Source of the DNA: Pseudomonadota bacterium
GTDB taxonomy: Bacteria; Pseudomonadota; Gammaproteobacteria; QQUJ01
Direction: 5' to 3'
Length of the DNA: 64,000 bases
Assembly: GCA_008501635.1 (NCBI GenBank)
Contig: QQUJ01000013.1
Span: 1-64,000 of the forward strand
The notes under the pieces are model-generated. The model was not told where the DNA came from and made no database searches. It worked only from the letters and a program-made list of their open reading frames with translations. Shown here piece by piece: positions 53,933-63,356 of this stretch. The position numbers and the translations under genes were made by a program. The first letter of the stretch is position 1, and every line of letters starts with the position of its first letter.

Positions 53933-54111
53933 AGCCGTGTTACCTGTGCAAGAAGCGAACCACAAGTGCGTGAAGCCGGAGCCAGCACGAATCCCGGCTC
54001 AAAAAGGTCGTAACTACAATGCGTTAGTACAACGTCCGTAGGCTGTTTTTAGGGATGCCAGGACGGCGTACAGGCATAGAGCCGGGACTCAGGCAGCAAG
54101 CCTGCTTGCGT

Positions 54112-54128
54112 GCACCATTATAGTGCAT
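54112..54128 (-). promoter_or_regulatory. NtrC-type palindrome overlapping a -10 box upstream of ntrB
   Basis: TGCACCATTATAGTGCA matches the NtrC consensus TGCACCA-N3-TGGTGCA at 13 of 14 defined positions. On the minus strand it contains a perfect TATAAT (complement of 54118-54123) about 180 bp before the ntrB start. This arrangement suggests NtrC autorepression of ntrBC, as at the enteric glnL promoter. Confidence 0.7.
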
Positions 54129-54156
54129 TTGGTGGGAGTACCGAGCGGAAGAGCGG

Positions 54157-54762
54157 TTAGAACTTGCTCTTCGCCGGGTCAGGCCTGAACCGAGGGGCCT
54201 GCGGCGCTTGCTGAACCGGGCCTTCGTTGGGCTGATTGGCGTCTTGGGGTCTTAGCAGCACCGATTGGCGGACCATGTGCAGCGTCAACGCTTCCGTACT
54301 CTTCAGCTCGTTGCCCTGATCGTCGATGACGGTGGCCAGCAAGGTGTGAGTGCCGCGCGCCATGTTGGACAGCGTGAACGTGGTGGCGGACACGGTCTTT
54401 TCCTGACGCACGCCATCGATACTCAGGGCGATTGCGTGACCGGCTGCCAGGGGCGGTTCGATGCCCAACTGAATGGCAACGTTGCCTTCGTTGTCCCGGA
54501 TGGTGGTATCGTTGGCCGGGGATACGAAAGTGAGGGTTGCGTACCTCCCAGTCGTGGCAGTCTCCTTGGTTTCAGTGTTCTCGCGGGCGGGCGCCGTGGA
54601 CGGTTTATAGGTCTGGATGGGTACCTTGGTGACCTCTTCCGCTCCCGGGTGTCGTTGATCGCTGTAGTGAATCACCCCGGCGCTATCTTTCCATTTGTAA
54701 ACAACACCGTGGGCAGCGTTGGCCAGCAACAGCGTGATAACGAAGGCGAGCATCCTGTTCAT
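54157..54762 (-). CDS. DUF4124 domain-containing exported protein
   Basis: 201-aa exported protein: signal peptide to about residue 19, DUF4124 motif YKWKDSAGVIHYSDQRHPGAEEV (about 22-45), a Thr/Glu linker, and a beta-sandwich-like domain (about 72-162; VAIQLGIEPPLAAGHAIALSIDGV, GTHTLLATVIDDQGNELKSTEALTLHM). The C-terminus is Pro/Gln-rich. Function is unknown. DUF4124 proteins are commonly found between glnA and ntrB in gammaproteobacteria, which suggests a nitrogen-linked role but proves none. Confidence 0.85.
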   Translation of the reverse strand: MNRMLAFVITLLLANAAHGVVYKWKDSAGVIHYSDQRHPGAEEVTKVPIQTYKPSTAPARENTETKETATTGRYATLTFVSPANDTTIRDNEGNVAIQLGIEPPLAAGHAIALSIDGVRQEKTVSATTFTLSNMARGTHTLLATVIDDQGNELKSTEALTLHMVRQSVLLRPQDANQPNEGPVQQAPQAPRFRPDPAKSKF

Positions 54763-54831
54763 ATCACCGGATCCGATTCAAAGGGCGTATCGCAAGCATA
54801 CGAAATCAGCCTCGGAGCGACAATGCACAGA

Positions 54832-54863
54832 CAAAAAAGAAACCCCCGCTGAGCGGGGGTTTC
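54832..54863 (-). terminator. Rho-independent terminator of glnA
   Basis: AAACCCCCGC and GCGGGGGTTT pair around TGA. Reading the minus strand, TTTCTTTTTT follows. It is 26 bp past the glnA stop. Confidence 0.92.
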
Positions 54864-54888
54864 CGGGCAGTGCGGGTACCGCGTCTGA

Positions 54889-56298
54889 CTACAGGCTGTA
54901 GTACATATCGAACTCGATGGGATGAGTGGTCATGCGCAGACGGGTTACCTCGTCCATTTTGAGCGCGATGTAACCATCGATCATATCGTTGGTAAACACG
55001 CCTCCCTGAGTCAGGAACTCGCGATCCTTGTCCAGATAATCCAGCGCCTGATCCAATGAATGGCAAACGGTCGGGATCTCCCTCAACTCCTCGGCGGGCA
55101 GGTCGTAGAGATCCTTGTCCATGGCGTCGCCCGGGTGCATCTTGTTCTGAATGCCGTCGAGACCGGCCATCATCATGGCCGCGAACGCCAGGTAGGGATT
55201 GGCCATCGGATCGGGGAAGCGCACTTCGACGCGGCGGCCCTTGGGGCTCGACACCCAGGGAATACGCACCGAAGCCGAGCGGTTGCGTGCCGAGTAGGCC
55301 AGCAGTACCGGTGCTTCGAAGCCGGGGACCAGCCGCTTGTAGCTGTTGGTGGACGGGTTGGTGATGGCGTTCAGTGCACGGGCGTGCTTGAAAATACCAC
55401 CGATGTAGTAGAGGGCGGTTTCCGACAAACCACCGTAGAGATCGCCTGAGAACAGGTTCTTGCCATCCTTGAACAAGGACTGGTGGACGTGCATACCGGA
55501 TCCGTTGTCACCGACCAGAGGCTTGGGCATGAAGGTGGCGGTCTTGCCGTAGGCATGGGCCACGTTCAGGGTGACATACTTCTGGATCATCACCCAGTCG
55601 GCGCGCTGCGTCAGAGGGCCGAATTTGGTGCCGATCTCGCACTGACCGGCGGTGGCGACTTCGTGGTGGTGCACCTCGACCGGCACACCCATCTCTTCCA
55701 TGGTCAGACACATGGCGTGACGGATGTCGTGCAGCGAATCGACCGGCGGTACCGGGAAGTAGCCGCCCTTCACGGAGGGGCGATGGCCGATATTACCGCC
55801 TGCGTAAACGCGCTCGGAGTTCCAGTCGGCCTCGTCGGAGTCGATCTTGACGAAGCAGCCGCTCATGTCGGTGCCCCAGCGGATATCGTCGAGGATGAAG
55901 AACTCGGGCTCGGGTCCGAAGTAAGCGACGTCGGCGATGCCGGTGGATTGCAGATAGGCCTCGGCGCGCTTGGCGACAGAGCGTGGATCGCGCTCGTAGC
56001 CCTGCATGGTATTGGGTTCGAGAATATCGCAGCGGATGTTGATCTGCGCCTCTTCGGAGAAGGGATCCAGTACGGCGCTGGCGGGATCCGGCATCAATAC
56101 CATGTCGGATTCGTTGATCCCTTTCCAACCGGCGATGGACGAGCCGTCGAACATCTTGCCGTCGGTGAAGAGTTCATCGTCGACCATGGTGACCGGCATG
56201 GTCACATGCTGCTCCTTGCCGCGGGTGTCGGTAAAACGCAGGTCGACAAACTTGACCTCGTTATCCTTGATCATCTTGAGCACATCGGATCCGGACAT
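54889..56298 (-). CDS. glnA: Glutamine synthetase type I
   Basis: 469-aa dodecameric glutamine synthetase (ATP + glutamate + ammonia to glutamine), same length as E. coli GlnA. N-terminal [21 protein letters not shown]; metal-site [55 protein letters not shown]. The adenylylation loop [11 protein letters not shown] with Tyr near residue 397 marks the GSI-beta, GlnE-regulated class. Its own sigma-54 promoter with NtrC sites lies upstream and a strong terminator downstream. Confidence 0.97.
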   Translation of the reverse strand: MSGSDVLKMIKDNEVKFVDLRFTDTRGKEQHVTMPVTMVDDELFTDGKMFDGSSIAGWKGINESDMVLMPDPASAVLDPFSEEAQINIRCDILEPNTMQGYERDPRSVAKRAEAYLQSTGIADVAYFGPEPEFFILDDIRWGTDMSGCFVKIDSDEADWNSERVYAGGNIGHRPSVKGGYFPVPPVDSLHDIRHAMCLTMEEMGVPVEVHHHEVATAGQCEIGTKFGPLTQRADWVMIQKYVTLNVAHAYGKTATFMPKPLVGDNGSGMHVHQSLFKDGKNLFSGDLYGGLSETALYYIGGIFKHARALNAITNPSTNSYKRLVPGFEAPVLLAYSARNRSASVRIPWVSSPKGRRVEVRFPDPMANPYLAFAAMMMAGLDGIQNKMHPGDAMDKDLYDLPAEELREIPTVCHSLDQALDYLDKDREFLTQGGVFTNDMIDGYIALKMDEVTRLRMTTHPIEFDMYYSL

Positions 56299-56367
56299 TG
56301 AATTTCCTCCGCAGAGTTATGAGATGCCGCTTCCGGGGCGGCTCTGAATTTCGTGTCCCCATCAGAA

Positions 56368-56383
56368 AGCATGAACCGTGCCA
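56368..56383 (-). promoter_or_regulatory. Sigma-54 promoter of glnA
   Basis: On the minus strand TGGCACGGTTCATGCT has the invariant GG (-24) and GC (-12) with exactly 10 bases between them. The start of transcription would be near 56358, about 60 bases before the glnA ATG. Confidence 0.85.
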
Positions 56384-56553
56384 TGGATTTTCCCATCGAG
56401 CGGGGCCAGCGGTTTAATCGGGGATTGGACAATCTGTCCTGAACGGGCGGATAAAATACGCGAAATTGCAGGAATAAGCAGCTGTTTTTTCCGGATCAGG
56501 GAGTCACCACAGAGAGCGTGATGGTTATGTATTCATCGATTGCCCACCCCATG

Positions 56554-56598
56554 CGCTCTATTATGGTGCGGTAAAAAAAGAGTGCACCATTTTGGTGC
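56554..56598 (-). promoter_or_regulatory. Two NtrC binding sites upstream of glnA
   Basis: Strong site at 56583-56598: TGCACCATTTTGGTGC, matching the NtrC consensus except for the last base beyond it. Weaker site at 56554-56570: CGCTCTATTATGGTGCG, with one good half-site. Centres are about 29 bp apart, close to three helical turns, at roughly -205 and -233 from the predicted glnA start. The strong site begins right after the CDF gene's stop codon. Confidence 0.8.
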
Positions 56599-57768
56599 CT
56601 AATGGTAGTAGATACGGACTTCACCCACGTATTGCAGCCGTTTGGCACCCTCGTGCAGGGCACTGCTGAGTTGCTTCTGCGCCTCCCGCGATTCCGCCAC
56701 TGCCACGGGCAATACCACCTCGAGATGCACCTTGCCATCCAGGTAATGCAGGATGATGCGTTCTGCCTTGGCTGCGTGCTCGATGCCGCTCCATTCGTCA
56801 TTCAGAGCAGCCAGCAGCTTTGACCGCATCGGCAGCCCGACCGAAGGGATGACCTCCTCGTCGTCCTCGGGATCGATATGAACGGTGACATCGGAGACGT
56901 CCTTGAGTTCGCGCACCAGCCGCGCCCGCACCTTCTCGCTGATCAGATGACCCTCCGAGACGCTGAGCATGGAATCGACCATGATGTGCACATCGACAAA
57001 CGCATCGGCTCCCAGGCGTCGGCTGCGCAGCATGTGCATGGCCTCGACGCCCTCCACCGACATGATCACCTGGCGTATGCGCTCGACGGTCTCGGCATCG
57101 AGGCCGGTGTCGATCAGATCGCGAACCCCCTCCCAGCTGAGATCCCAGGCGATCTTGGCGATCATCAGCGCGACGAAGATGGCGGCGACGGCGTCGAGGT
57201 AGGGCAGTCCGGCCATGGAGCCACCAACGCCAATGATCACCACCACTGAGGAGATGGCGTCGCTGCGATGATGCCAGGCGTTGGCGCGCAACAGCGATGA
57301 GCGGATGCGTTTGGCGGCGGCCAGCGTGTATCGGGTGAGGATCTCCTTGGCGATCACCGAAACCACGGCCGCCGCCAAAGCCAACCAGCCGGGCGTCAGC
57401 AGTTTCTCGGGCTCAAGCAACCGCAACGAGGCATCGTAGAGGATTCCGGCGGTAACCATAAACAGCAAGACACCGACGATTACCGTGGCGAGCGTCTCGA
57501 TCCGCCCGTGGCCGTAGGGATGCTCGGGATCGGGATCGCGGCTACCGTGCTTGGAGGCCACCAGCACCACACCATCGCTGATGAGATCCGACAGCGAGTG
57601 AATCCCGTCGGCGATCAGGGCCTGGGAGTGACCGATCCAGCCCAGCACGATCTTGATGATGGCGAGCAACAGATTGACGATCGCGCCAATGACCGTTACG
57701 CGGCGCGCAACGCGGTAGCGTGACTCCTCGGCGGTTTGCAGGTCGTCGATGACGGCGTCGTCGCTCAT
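56599..57768 (-). CDS. Cation diffusion facilitator (CDF) metal efflux protein
   Basis: 389-aa CDF transporter with six membrane helices (about residues 25-215) and a cytoplasmic C-terminal domain. Transport-site motifs are the HSLSD segment (IADGIHSLSDLISDG) in helix 2 and HHRSD (AWHHRSDAISS) in helix 5; HPYGHGRIETLA lies between helices 2 and 3. The HxxxD pairs are as in zinc/iron/manganese exporters; the metal cannot be read off. An unusually long tail holds a second regulatory segment (LLAALNDEWSGIEHAAKAERIILHYLDGKVHLEV). It overlaps tusA by 4 bp and is translationally coupled to it. Confidence 0.9.
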   Translation of the reverse strand: MSDDAVIDDLQTAEESRYRVARRVTVIGAIVNLLLAIIKIVLGWIGHSQALIADGIHSLSDLISDGVVLVASKHGSRDPDPEHPYGHGRIETLATVIVGVLLFMVTAGILYDASLRLLEPEKLLTPGWLALAAAVVSVIAKEILTRYTLAAAKRIRSSLLRANAWHHRSDAISSVVVIIGVGGSMAGLPYLDAVAAIFVALMIAKIAWDLSWEGVRDLIDTGLDAETVERIRQVIMSVEGVEAMHMLRSRRLGADAFVDVHIMVDSMLSVSEGHLISEKVRARLVRELKDVSDVTVHIDPEDDEEVIPSVGLPMRSKLLAALNDEWSGIEHAAKAERIILHYLDGKVHLEVVLPVAVAESREAQKQLSSALHEGAKRLQYVGEVRIYYH

Positions 57769-57995
57769 GTCGCACACACCTCGATTCTTACCCGGACATC
57801 GTCTTCATCGCGGTGAGTGCTCACTAACTTGTGACCATGAATCCGGCACCAGGCGGGAATATCGTTGAGCGCGCCGGGATCGCTGGCGATTACCTCCAGG
57901 GTGTCGCCGGGGGCGAGCCTGAGGATCTCGTTCTGGGTCTTGATCACCGGCATCGGGCAGAGCAACCCGCGGGCATCCAGCACATGGTGGCTCAT
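57765..57995 (-). CDS. TusA-family sulfur carrier protein
   Basis: 76-aa TusA-fold protein. The start HHVLDARGLLCPMPVIKTQNEI contains the sulfur-carrying Cys13 in the CPxP signature. GDTLEVIASDPGALNDIPAWCRIHGHKL is the conserved middle with a second Cys. Such carriers pass persulfide sulfur to tRNA thiolation or to sulfur oxidation. ATG 57995 overlaps the stop of the PP-loop gene (ATGA), and its own stop overlaps the CDF start (ATGA), so three genes are tightly coupled. It could be TusA proper or a paralogue dedicated to its neighbour; no tusBCD are present here. Confidence 0.9.
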   Translation of the reverse strand: MSHHVLDARGLLCPMPVIKTQNEILRLAPGDTLEVIASDPGALNDIPAWCRIHGHKLVSTHRDEDDVRVRIEVCAT

Positions 57996-59035
57996 ACATA
58001 CCATTCCGGAGGGATCTCCTCCTGCAGCAGCGGCTTGACGCTGATGGTGCGACGTTCGCCACCCAGAGGGGTCACCGCGACGCTGACACTCTCGGCCTCA
58101 CGACCCTGGCTGAAGCGCGCGGTGAGCTGTGCGGCGAGGAGCAGATCGTCATCGCTCGGCTCGCCATCGATCAACACCATGGGGCCGTTGTGACTGACGG
58201 TGAAGAGATGGGTATACCGCTTGCGGTAGCCTTCCAGAAACTTGGTCTCCCCGGCTTCGCGCGCCACGATCATTTTGAAGTGCGGGCGCGGGCGCAGGTG
58301 GCGGCCGATCTTGAGCAGCAGGATGTCATCCAGGTCGTAGTCGCGCACACCGCGACCCTGCCACAGATCGCCGAGCCGCTTGGCGTAGCTCTCGTCGGTA
58401 AGAAAGCAGCAACCGCCAGCCGGTTGCGCGTAATCGTTGATCCCGAATTCAGCGGCCATCGCCATCTGCGGCTTGCGGTTGCGACCATTCAGGGCGTAGA
58501 GCTTCTCGCGATCGATCCAGCCCTCACGCTCGGGCAGCGTCGGGGGGAGGAGCTTGGCGCACAGCGGTCGTAGCAGGCGATCCTCAGCGCCTGATTCCCG
58601 GGCCACCACCGGCATGGTGTCGCGACGCTGGGACATGGGCCGCTGCCCGACTACCTCACCGGTAATGACGAAATCGAAGCCGTTCTCCTCGGTCCACTCC
58701 AGGGCCTTGCGGACCATGAAGATCTTGCAATCGAGACAGGGGTTGAGATTCGCGCCGTAGCCGTGCTTGGGGTAGAGCAACACGTCCTTGTACTCCTCGG
58801 CGATATCGACGATGTGGAGCTTGATGCCCAGCTGCTCGGCAACCCACAACGCATTGTTGCGCTTGGGCTTCTCCTGGTTGCGTTTGCGGATGGCGTGGGT
58901 GTGGCCCTCCACACAGAAGCCGGTGTAAAAATTGATCCCTTCTACGTGAACGCCCTGTTCCATCACCACCTTGGCCGCCAACATGGAGTCCAGGCCGCCG
59001 GAGATTAGCGCCACCGCCTCGGGTTGTTTCTTCAT
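57992..59035 (-). CDS. PP-loop ATPase/thiolase-family protein with C-terminal NFACT-R-like domain (probable RNA sulfur transferase)
   Basis: 347-aa protein related to MnmA-type tRNA thiolases. The N-terminal PP-loop is S12-GGLD-S17 for ATP pyrophosphatase chemistry. Candidate catalytic or metal-binding cysteines are C41, the NPC100-LD-C103 pair and GGC209-C210. MITGEVV-like and GQRPMSQR segments follow the PP-loop fold. The C-terminal part (about 235-347; DDILLLKIGRHLRPRPHFKMIVAREAGE) looks like the RNA-binding NFACT-R-type domain. Exact product unknown. Coupling to TusA suggests sulfur delivery to this enzyme. The frame is open to 59098, but MKKQPEAVALISGG at 59035 starts the conserved region. 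Confidence 0.8.
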   Translation of the reverse strand: MKKQPEAVALISGGLDSMLAAKVVMEQGVHVEGINFYTGFCVEGHTHAIRKRNQEKPKRNNALWVAEQLGIKLHIVDIAEEYKDVLLYPKHGYGANLNPCLDCKIFMVRKALEWTEENGFDFVITGEVVGQRPMSQRRDTMPVVARESGAEDRLLRPLCAKLLPPTLPEREGWIDREKLYALNGRNRKPQMAMAAEFGINDYAQPAGGCCFLTDESYAKRLGDLWQGRGVRDYDLDDILLLKIGRHLRPRPHFKMIVAREAGETKFLEGYRKRYTHLFTVSHNGPMVLIDGEPSDDDLLLAAQLTARFSQGREAESVSVAVTPLGGERRTISVKPLLQEEIPPEWYV

Positions 59036-59119
59036 CAGGGGAGAGTTTGGATGTGCTGCGAGAGACCACCGAAGGATAGCAAAGCCTGCCGGTGCCATGC
59101 CAGTTTGATGAGGCGGGAT

Positions 59120-61234
59120 CTAGGTGGTCAATTTGGCCAGCAGTTCAAGTTGTGCACAGCGCACCTTCTGGCCGCGGGGCTGGGTTGGCTTGTAGCGCCC
59201 GTCGGATTCCAGTAGCCAGGCCTGGGTATTGTCCTTCAGGTAGAGGGTAATCTCGCGCAGGATGCGCTGGATGATTTTCTTGTCCTCGATGGGGGTGGCC
59301 GCCTCGACGCGCTGAAAGAAGTTGCGGTTCATCCAATCGGCGCTGGAGATATAGAGCCGTGGCTCGCCGCCATTCTCGAAATAGAAGACACGGTGGTGCT
59401 CGAGGAATCGCCCGACGATGGACCGCACCTTGATGTTTTCAGAAACCCCGGGCACGCTGGGGCGCAGACAGCAGATACCGCGGACGATCAGCTCGATCTT
59501 CACCCCCGCTTGCGACGCTTCGTAAAGAGCGCGGATGATCTGCGGTTCAACCAGGGAATTCATTTTGGCGATTATCCGGCTGGGCTTGCCCGCGCGTGCA
59601 TTATCGGCTTCCTGGCGAATGAGATCGATCATCCCCTTGTGGAGCGTGAACGGGGACTGCAGAAGTTTTTTCAGCTTGATCGCTTTGCCCAGGCCGGTGA
59701 GCTGGTGGAAGAGTTTATGCACATCCTCGCCGATGTCCCGATCGCAGGTCATGAAGCCGTAATCGGTGTACTGGCGTGCAGTGCCGGCGTGGTAGTTGCC
59801 GGTGCCGAGGTGGCAATAGCGGCGAATATTGCGCCCTTCGCGCCGTACCACCATCAGCAGCTTGGCGTGGGTCTTGTAACCCACCACGCCGTAGACCACG
59901 TGGGCGCCGGCCTCCTGCAACCGGGTCGCTAGCGCGATGTTGGCCTCTTCGTCAAAACGGGCGCGCAACTCGATGACCACCGTCACCTCCTTGCCGGCCC
60001 GGGCGGCACGCACCAGCGCATCAACGAGACGCGACTGGGGGTCCGTGCGGTAGAGCGTCTGTTTGATGGCCAGGACATCGGGATCGGTGGCGGCCTGGTT
60101 GACCAGATCGATCACCGGTATGAACGCCTGAAAGGGGTGGTGCAACAGAAGATCGCCGCGTTTCAGGACGTCGAACAGGTTCTCGTTGCGCGAGATTCTC
60201 TGCGGCAGGCTGGGAACGAAGGGCGGGTATTTGAGATCCGGCCGGTCCACCAGATCGATGATGGCCGCCAACCGATTGAGGTTCACCGGCCCCTGTACAC
60301 GGTAGAGGTTATCGGGCCCGAGCTCGAACTGGCGCAACAGGTAATCCACCATGTGCGCGGGGCAATTCTCCGCCACCTCGAGGCGCACGGCATCACTGAA
60401 ACGACGGGCGTGGAGCTCACCGGCCAATGCCTTGAGCAGGTCGTCTACCTCCTCCTCGTCGACGAACAGATCGCTATTGCGGGTGACCCGGAACTGGTAG
60501 CAACCCGTCACCGTCATGCCCGGGAACAGTTCACCGACATGCGCATGGATGATCGATGAGAGGAAGACGAAGTCGTGTTCGCCTTTGGCGTACTCCTTGG
60601 GGATGTGAATCAGGCGCGGCAGCGAGCGCGGTGCCTGGACGATGGCAATGGTGTTTTCGCGCCCGAAGGCGTCCTTGCCCTCCAGTGAGACAATGAAGTT
60701 CAGCGATTTGTTGAGGATGCGCGGGAAAGGGTGCGCGGGATCGAGCCCCATGGGGGTGAGCACCGGCAGTACTTCGCGGTTGAAGTGGCGCCGTGTCCAG
60801 TCACGCAGCCGTTCGTTCCAGTGGGCGCGTTTGGCGAAGCGGATACCAGCCTTGTCGAGCGCCGGAATCAGCTCCTCGTTGAGCACCCGGTACTGCTCGG
60901 CGACGATTTCGTGGGCGCGTTTGCCAATCAGCGCGAGCTGTTCCTGCGGTGTCAGCCCATCCTGTCCCACCTGGATAGCCCCGTACTCGACCTGTTGGAT
61001 GAGACCCGCCACACGTATCTCAAAAAATTCGTCCATGTTGCGGCTGGAGATGCAGAGAAAGCGCAGACGCTCCAGCAGCGGCGTATCGGGGTTGCGGGCT
61101 TGTTCCAGAACGCGATGGTTGAACTCCAGCAGACTCAGTTCGCGGTTGAGATAGAGTTCCGGGGCGTCGAGATTGATCGGCGCCGCGACAACCGGGGCGG
61201 TGGTGGTTTCCACAGTTTCGTTCATCAGATTCAT
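59120..61234 (-). CDS. ppk1: Polyphosphate kinase 1
   Basis: 704-aa polyphosphate kinase (polyP synthesis from ATP), membrane-associated. Landmarks are LYLNRELSLLEFNHRVLEQA, SRNMDEFFEIRVAGL, DLLLHHPFQAFIPVIDLVNQAATDPDVLAIKQTLYRT, VVIELRARFDEEANI, the catalytic-His region GYKTHAKLLMVVRREG, and YISSADWMNRNFFQRVE. Three in-frame ATGs exist (61261, 61234, 61225). I chose 61234 because AGGG precedes it and because the Pho box immediately before 61261 would put the mRNA start downstream of that first ATG. Confidence 0.93.
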   Translation of the reverse strand: MNLMNETVETTTAPVVAAPINLDAPELYLNRELSLLEFNHRVLEQARNPDTPLLERLRFLCISSRNMDEFFEIRVAGLIQQVEYGAIQVGQDGLTPQEQLALIGKRAHEIVAEQYRVLNEELIPALDKAGIRFAKRAHWNERLRDWTRRHFNREVLPVLTPMGLDPAHPFPRILNKSLNFIVSLEGKDAFGRENTIAIVQAPRSLPRLIHIPKEYAKGEHDFVFLSSIIHAHVGELFPGMTVTGCYQFRVTRNSDLFVDEEEVDDLLKALAGELHARRFSDAVRLEVAENCPAHMVDYLLRQFELGPDNLYRVQGPVNLNRLAAIIDLVDRPDLKYPPFVPSLPQRISRNENLFDVLKRGDLLLHHPFQAFIPVIDLVNQAATDPDVLAIKQTLYRTDPQSRLVDALVRAARAGKEVTVVIELRARFDEEANIALATRLQEAGAHVVYGVVGYKTHAKLLMVVRREGRNIRRYCHLGTGNYHAGTARQYTDYGFMTCDRDIGEDVHKLFHQLTGLGKAIKLKKLLQSPFTLHKGMIDLIRQEADNARAGKPSRIIAKMNSLVEPQIIRALYEASQAGVKIELIVRGICCLRPSVPGVSENIKVRSIVGRFLEHHRVFYFENGGEPRLYISSADWMNRNFFQRVEAATPIEDKKIIQRILREITLYLKDNTQAWLLESDGRYKPTQPRGQKVRCAQLELLAKLTT

Positions 61235-61261
61235 ATTCGGTTGCACCCTATCAGGATGCAT

Positions 61262-61279
61262 GTGACAGTTTCATGACAC
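61262..61279 (-). promoter_or_regulatory. Pho-box-like direct repeat upstream of ppk1
   Basis: On the minus strand GTGTCATGAAACTGTCAC contains two 7-bp CTGTCAT-like repeats separated by four bases, matching the PHO-box consensus at about 16 of 18 positions. A -10-like TAGGGT lies about 11 bases further on, ahead of the second in-frame ATG of ppk1. PhoB control of ppk1 is known in other bacteria. Confidence 0.65.
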
Positions 61280-61286
61280 AGGGGTT

Positions 61287-62405
<1,119 letters not shown>

Positions 62406-62420
62406 TTATACGCCGACGGC

Positions 62421-63344
62421 CTAAAGGGAGGTAAGAAGGGTGAGGGTGAAGGGAAGCGTGATCACAGCCAGCCCGGTCTGCAGCGTCACCATGCCCGCGA
62501 TCAGCTCATGATCGCCCCCCAGTTGCCGTGCCAGGATGTAGGCGCTGGTCGCACCGGGCAGTGCCGCGAACAATATTGCGATGGCCGTTGCCGTGGGCGG
62601 CAGATCCAGCAGGGTGGTGGTTAGCCACATCAGTCCCGGCATGATCATCAGTTTGGTGAGGCAGCTCAGCGCCATCGCGCCCCCCGCCTGGCGCAGGCTG
62701 CTCAGATTGAGTCCCGCACCTACAGCCAGCAGGCCCATGGGCAGCGCAGCGCGGCCCAGGATATCGAGCACGCCATCGACAGGCACGGGGACGCCGATGC
62801 CTGTGAGATTAAGGGCGATGCCGGTGGCACAGGCCAGCACCAGAGGGTTGCGCACGATACCCAGCAGCACCGCCAACGCACCGGCTGAGCGGCCGTGGCT
62901 CCCCCAACGGGTCAACACGGCCACGCACAGTACGTTGATCAGTGGGATCATGGTGGCCATTGCGATAGCCGCGAGCGTGAGGCCGGTTGCCCCATAGAGC
63001 GCAGCGGCGGCCGCAATGCCAATATAGGTGTTGAAGCGAATGCTTCCCTGAAACAGCGAGGTGAATGCCGGTCCGCTCATGCGCAGGGGGCCGCGCAGCG
63101 CGAGCAACAGCAGGCTGAGTGCAACTACTGCGATAACCATCGAGGCGGCCAGATCGGTGACCGGTTGCCCTGCGAGCGGCGCCCGGCCGAGGTTGTAGAC
63201 CAGCAGCGCGGGGAAAAAGACGTAGTAGGTGAGTCGCTCCGCCGGCACCCAGAAACCCTCTCCCGGTAGCCCGAAGCGACGCAGCGCATAGCCGACAGCG
63301 ATCAGGAGAAATACCGGGAGCAGGGCGGCGATGACGGAGTTCAC
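62421..63344 (-). CDS. AEC-family permease (second copy type)
   Basis: 307-aa integral membrane protein of the AEC family, with about ten hydrophobic segments. LLPVFLLIAVGYALRRFGL at the start, and SIRFNTYIGIAAAAALYGATG plus GLLAVGAGLNLSSL in the middle. The helix-breaking AALPGATSAYILARQLGGD near the end is the conserved second-repeat motif. Substrate unknown. It is only distantly similar to the permease at 10843-11730, so not a recent duplication. Confidence 0.87.
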   Translation of the reverse strand: MNSVIAALLPVFLLIAVGYALRRFGLPGEGFWVPAERLTYYVFFPALLVYNLGRAPLAGQPVTDLAASMVIAVVALSLLLLALRGPLRMSGPAFTSLFQGSIRFNTYIGIAAAAALYGATGLTLAAIAMATMIPLINVLCVAVLTRWGSHGRSAGALAVLLGIVRNPLVLACATGIALNLTGIGVPVPVDGVLDILGRAALPMGLLAVGAGLNLSSLRQAGGAMALSCLTKLMIMPGLMWLTTTLLDLPPTATAIAILFAALPGATSAYILARQLGGDHELIAGMVTLQTGLAVITLPFTLTLLTSL

Positions 63345-63356
63345 AGTCCCGGTCCC

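Noticed and set aside
53966-54111. Sigma-54 promoter for ntrB
   Set aside because: I looked for GG-N10-GC on the minus strand and found none; the -10 hexamer within the NtrC site suggests a sigma-70 promoter.
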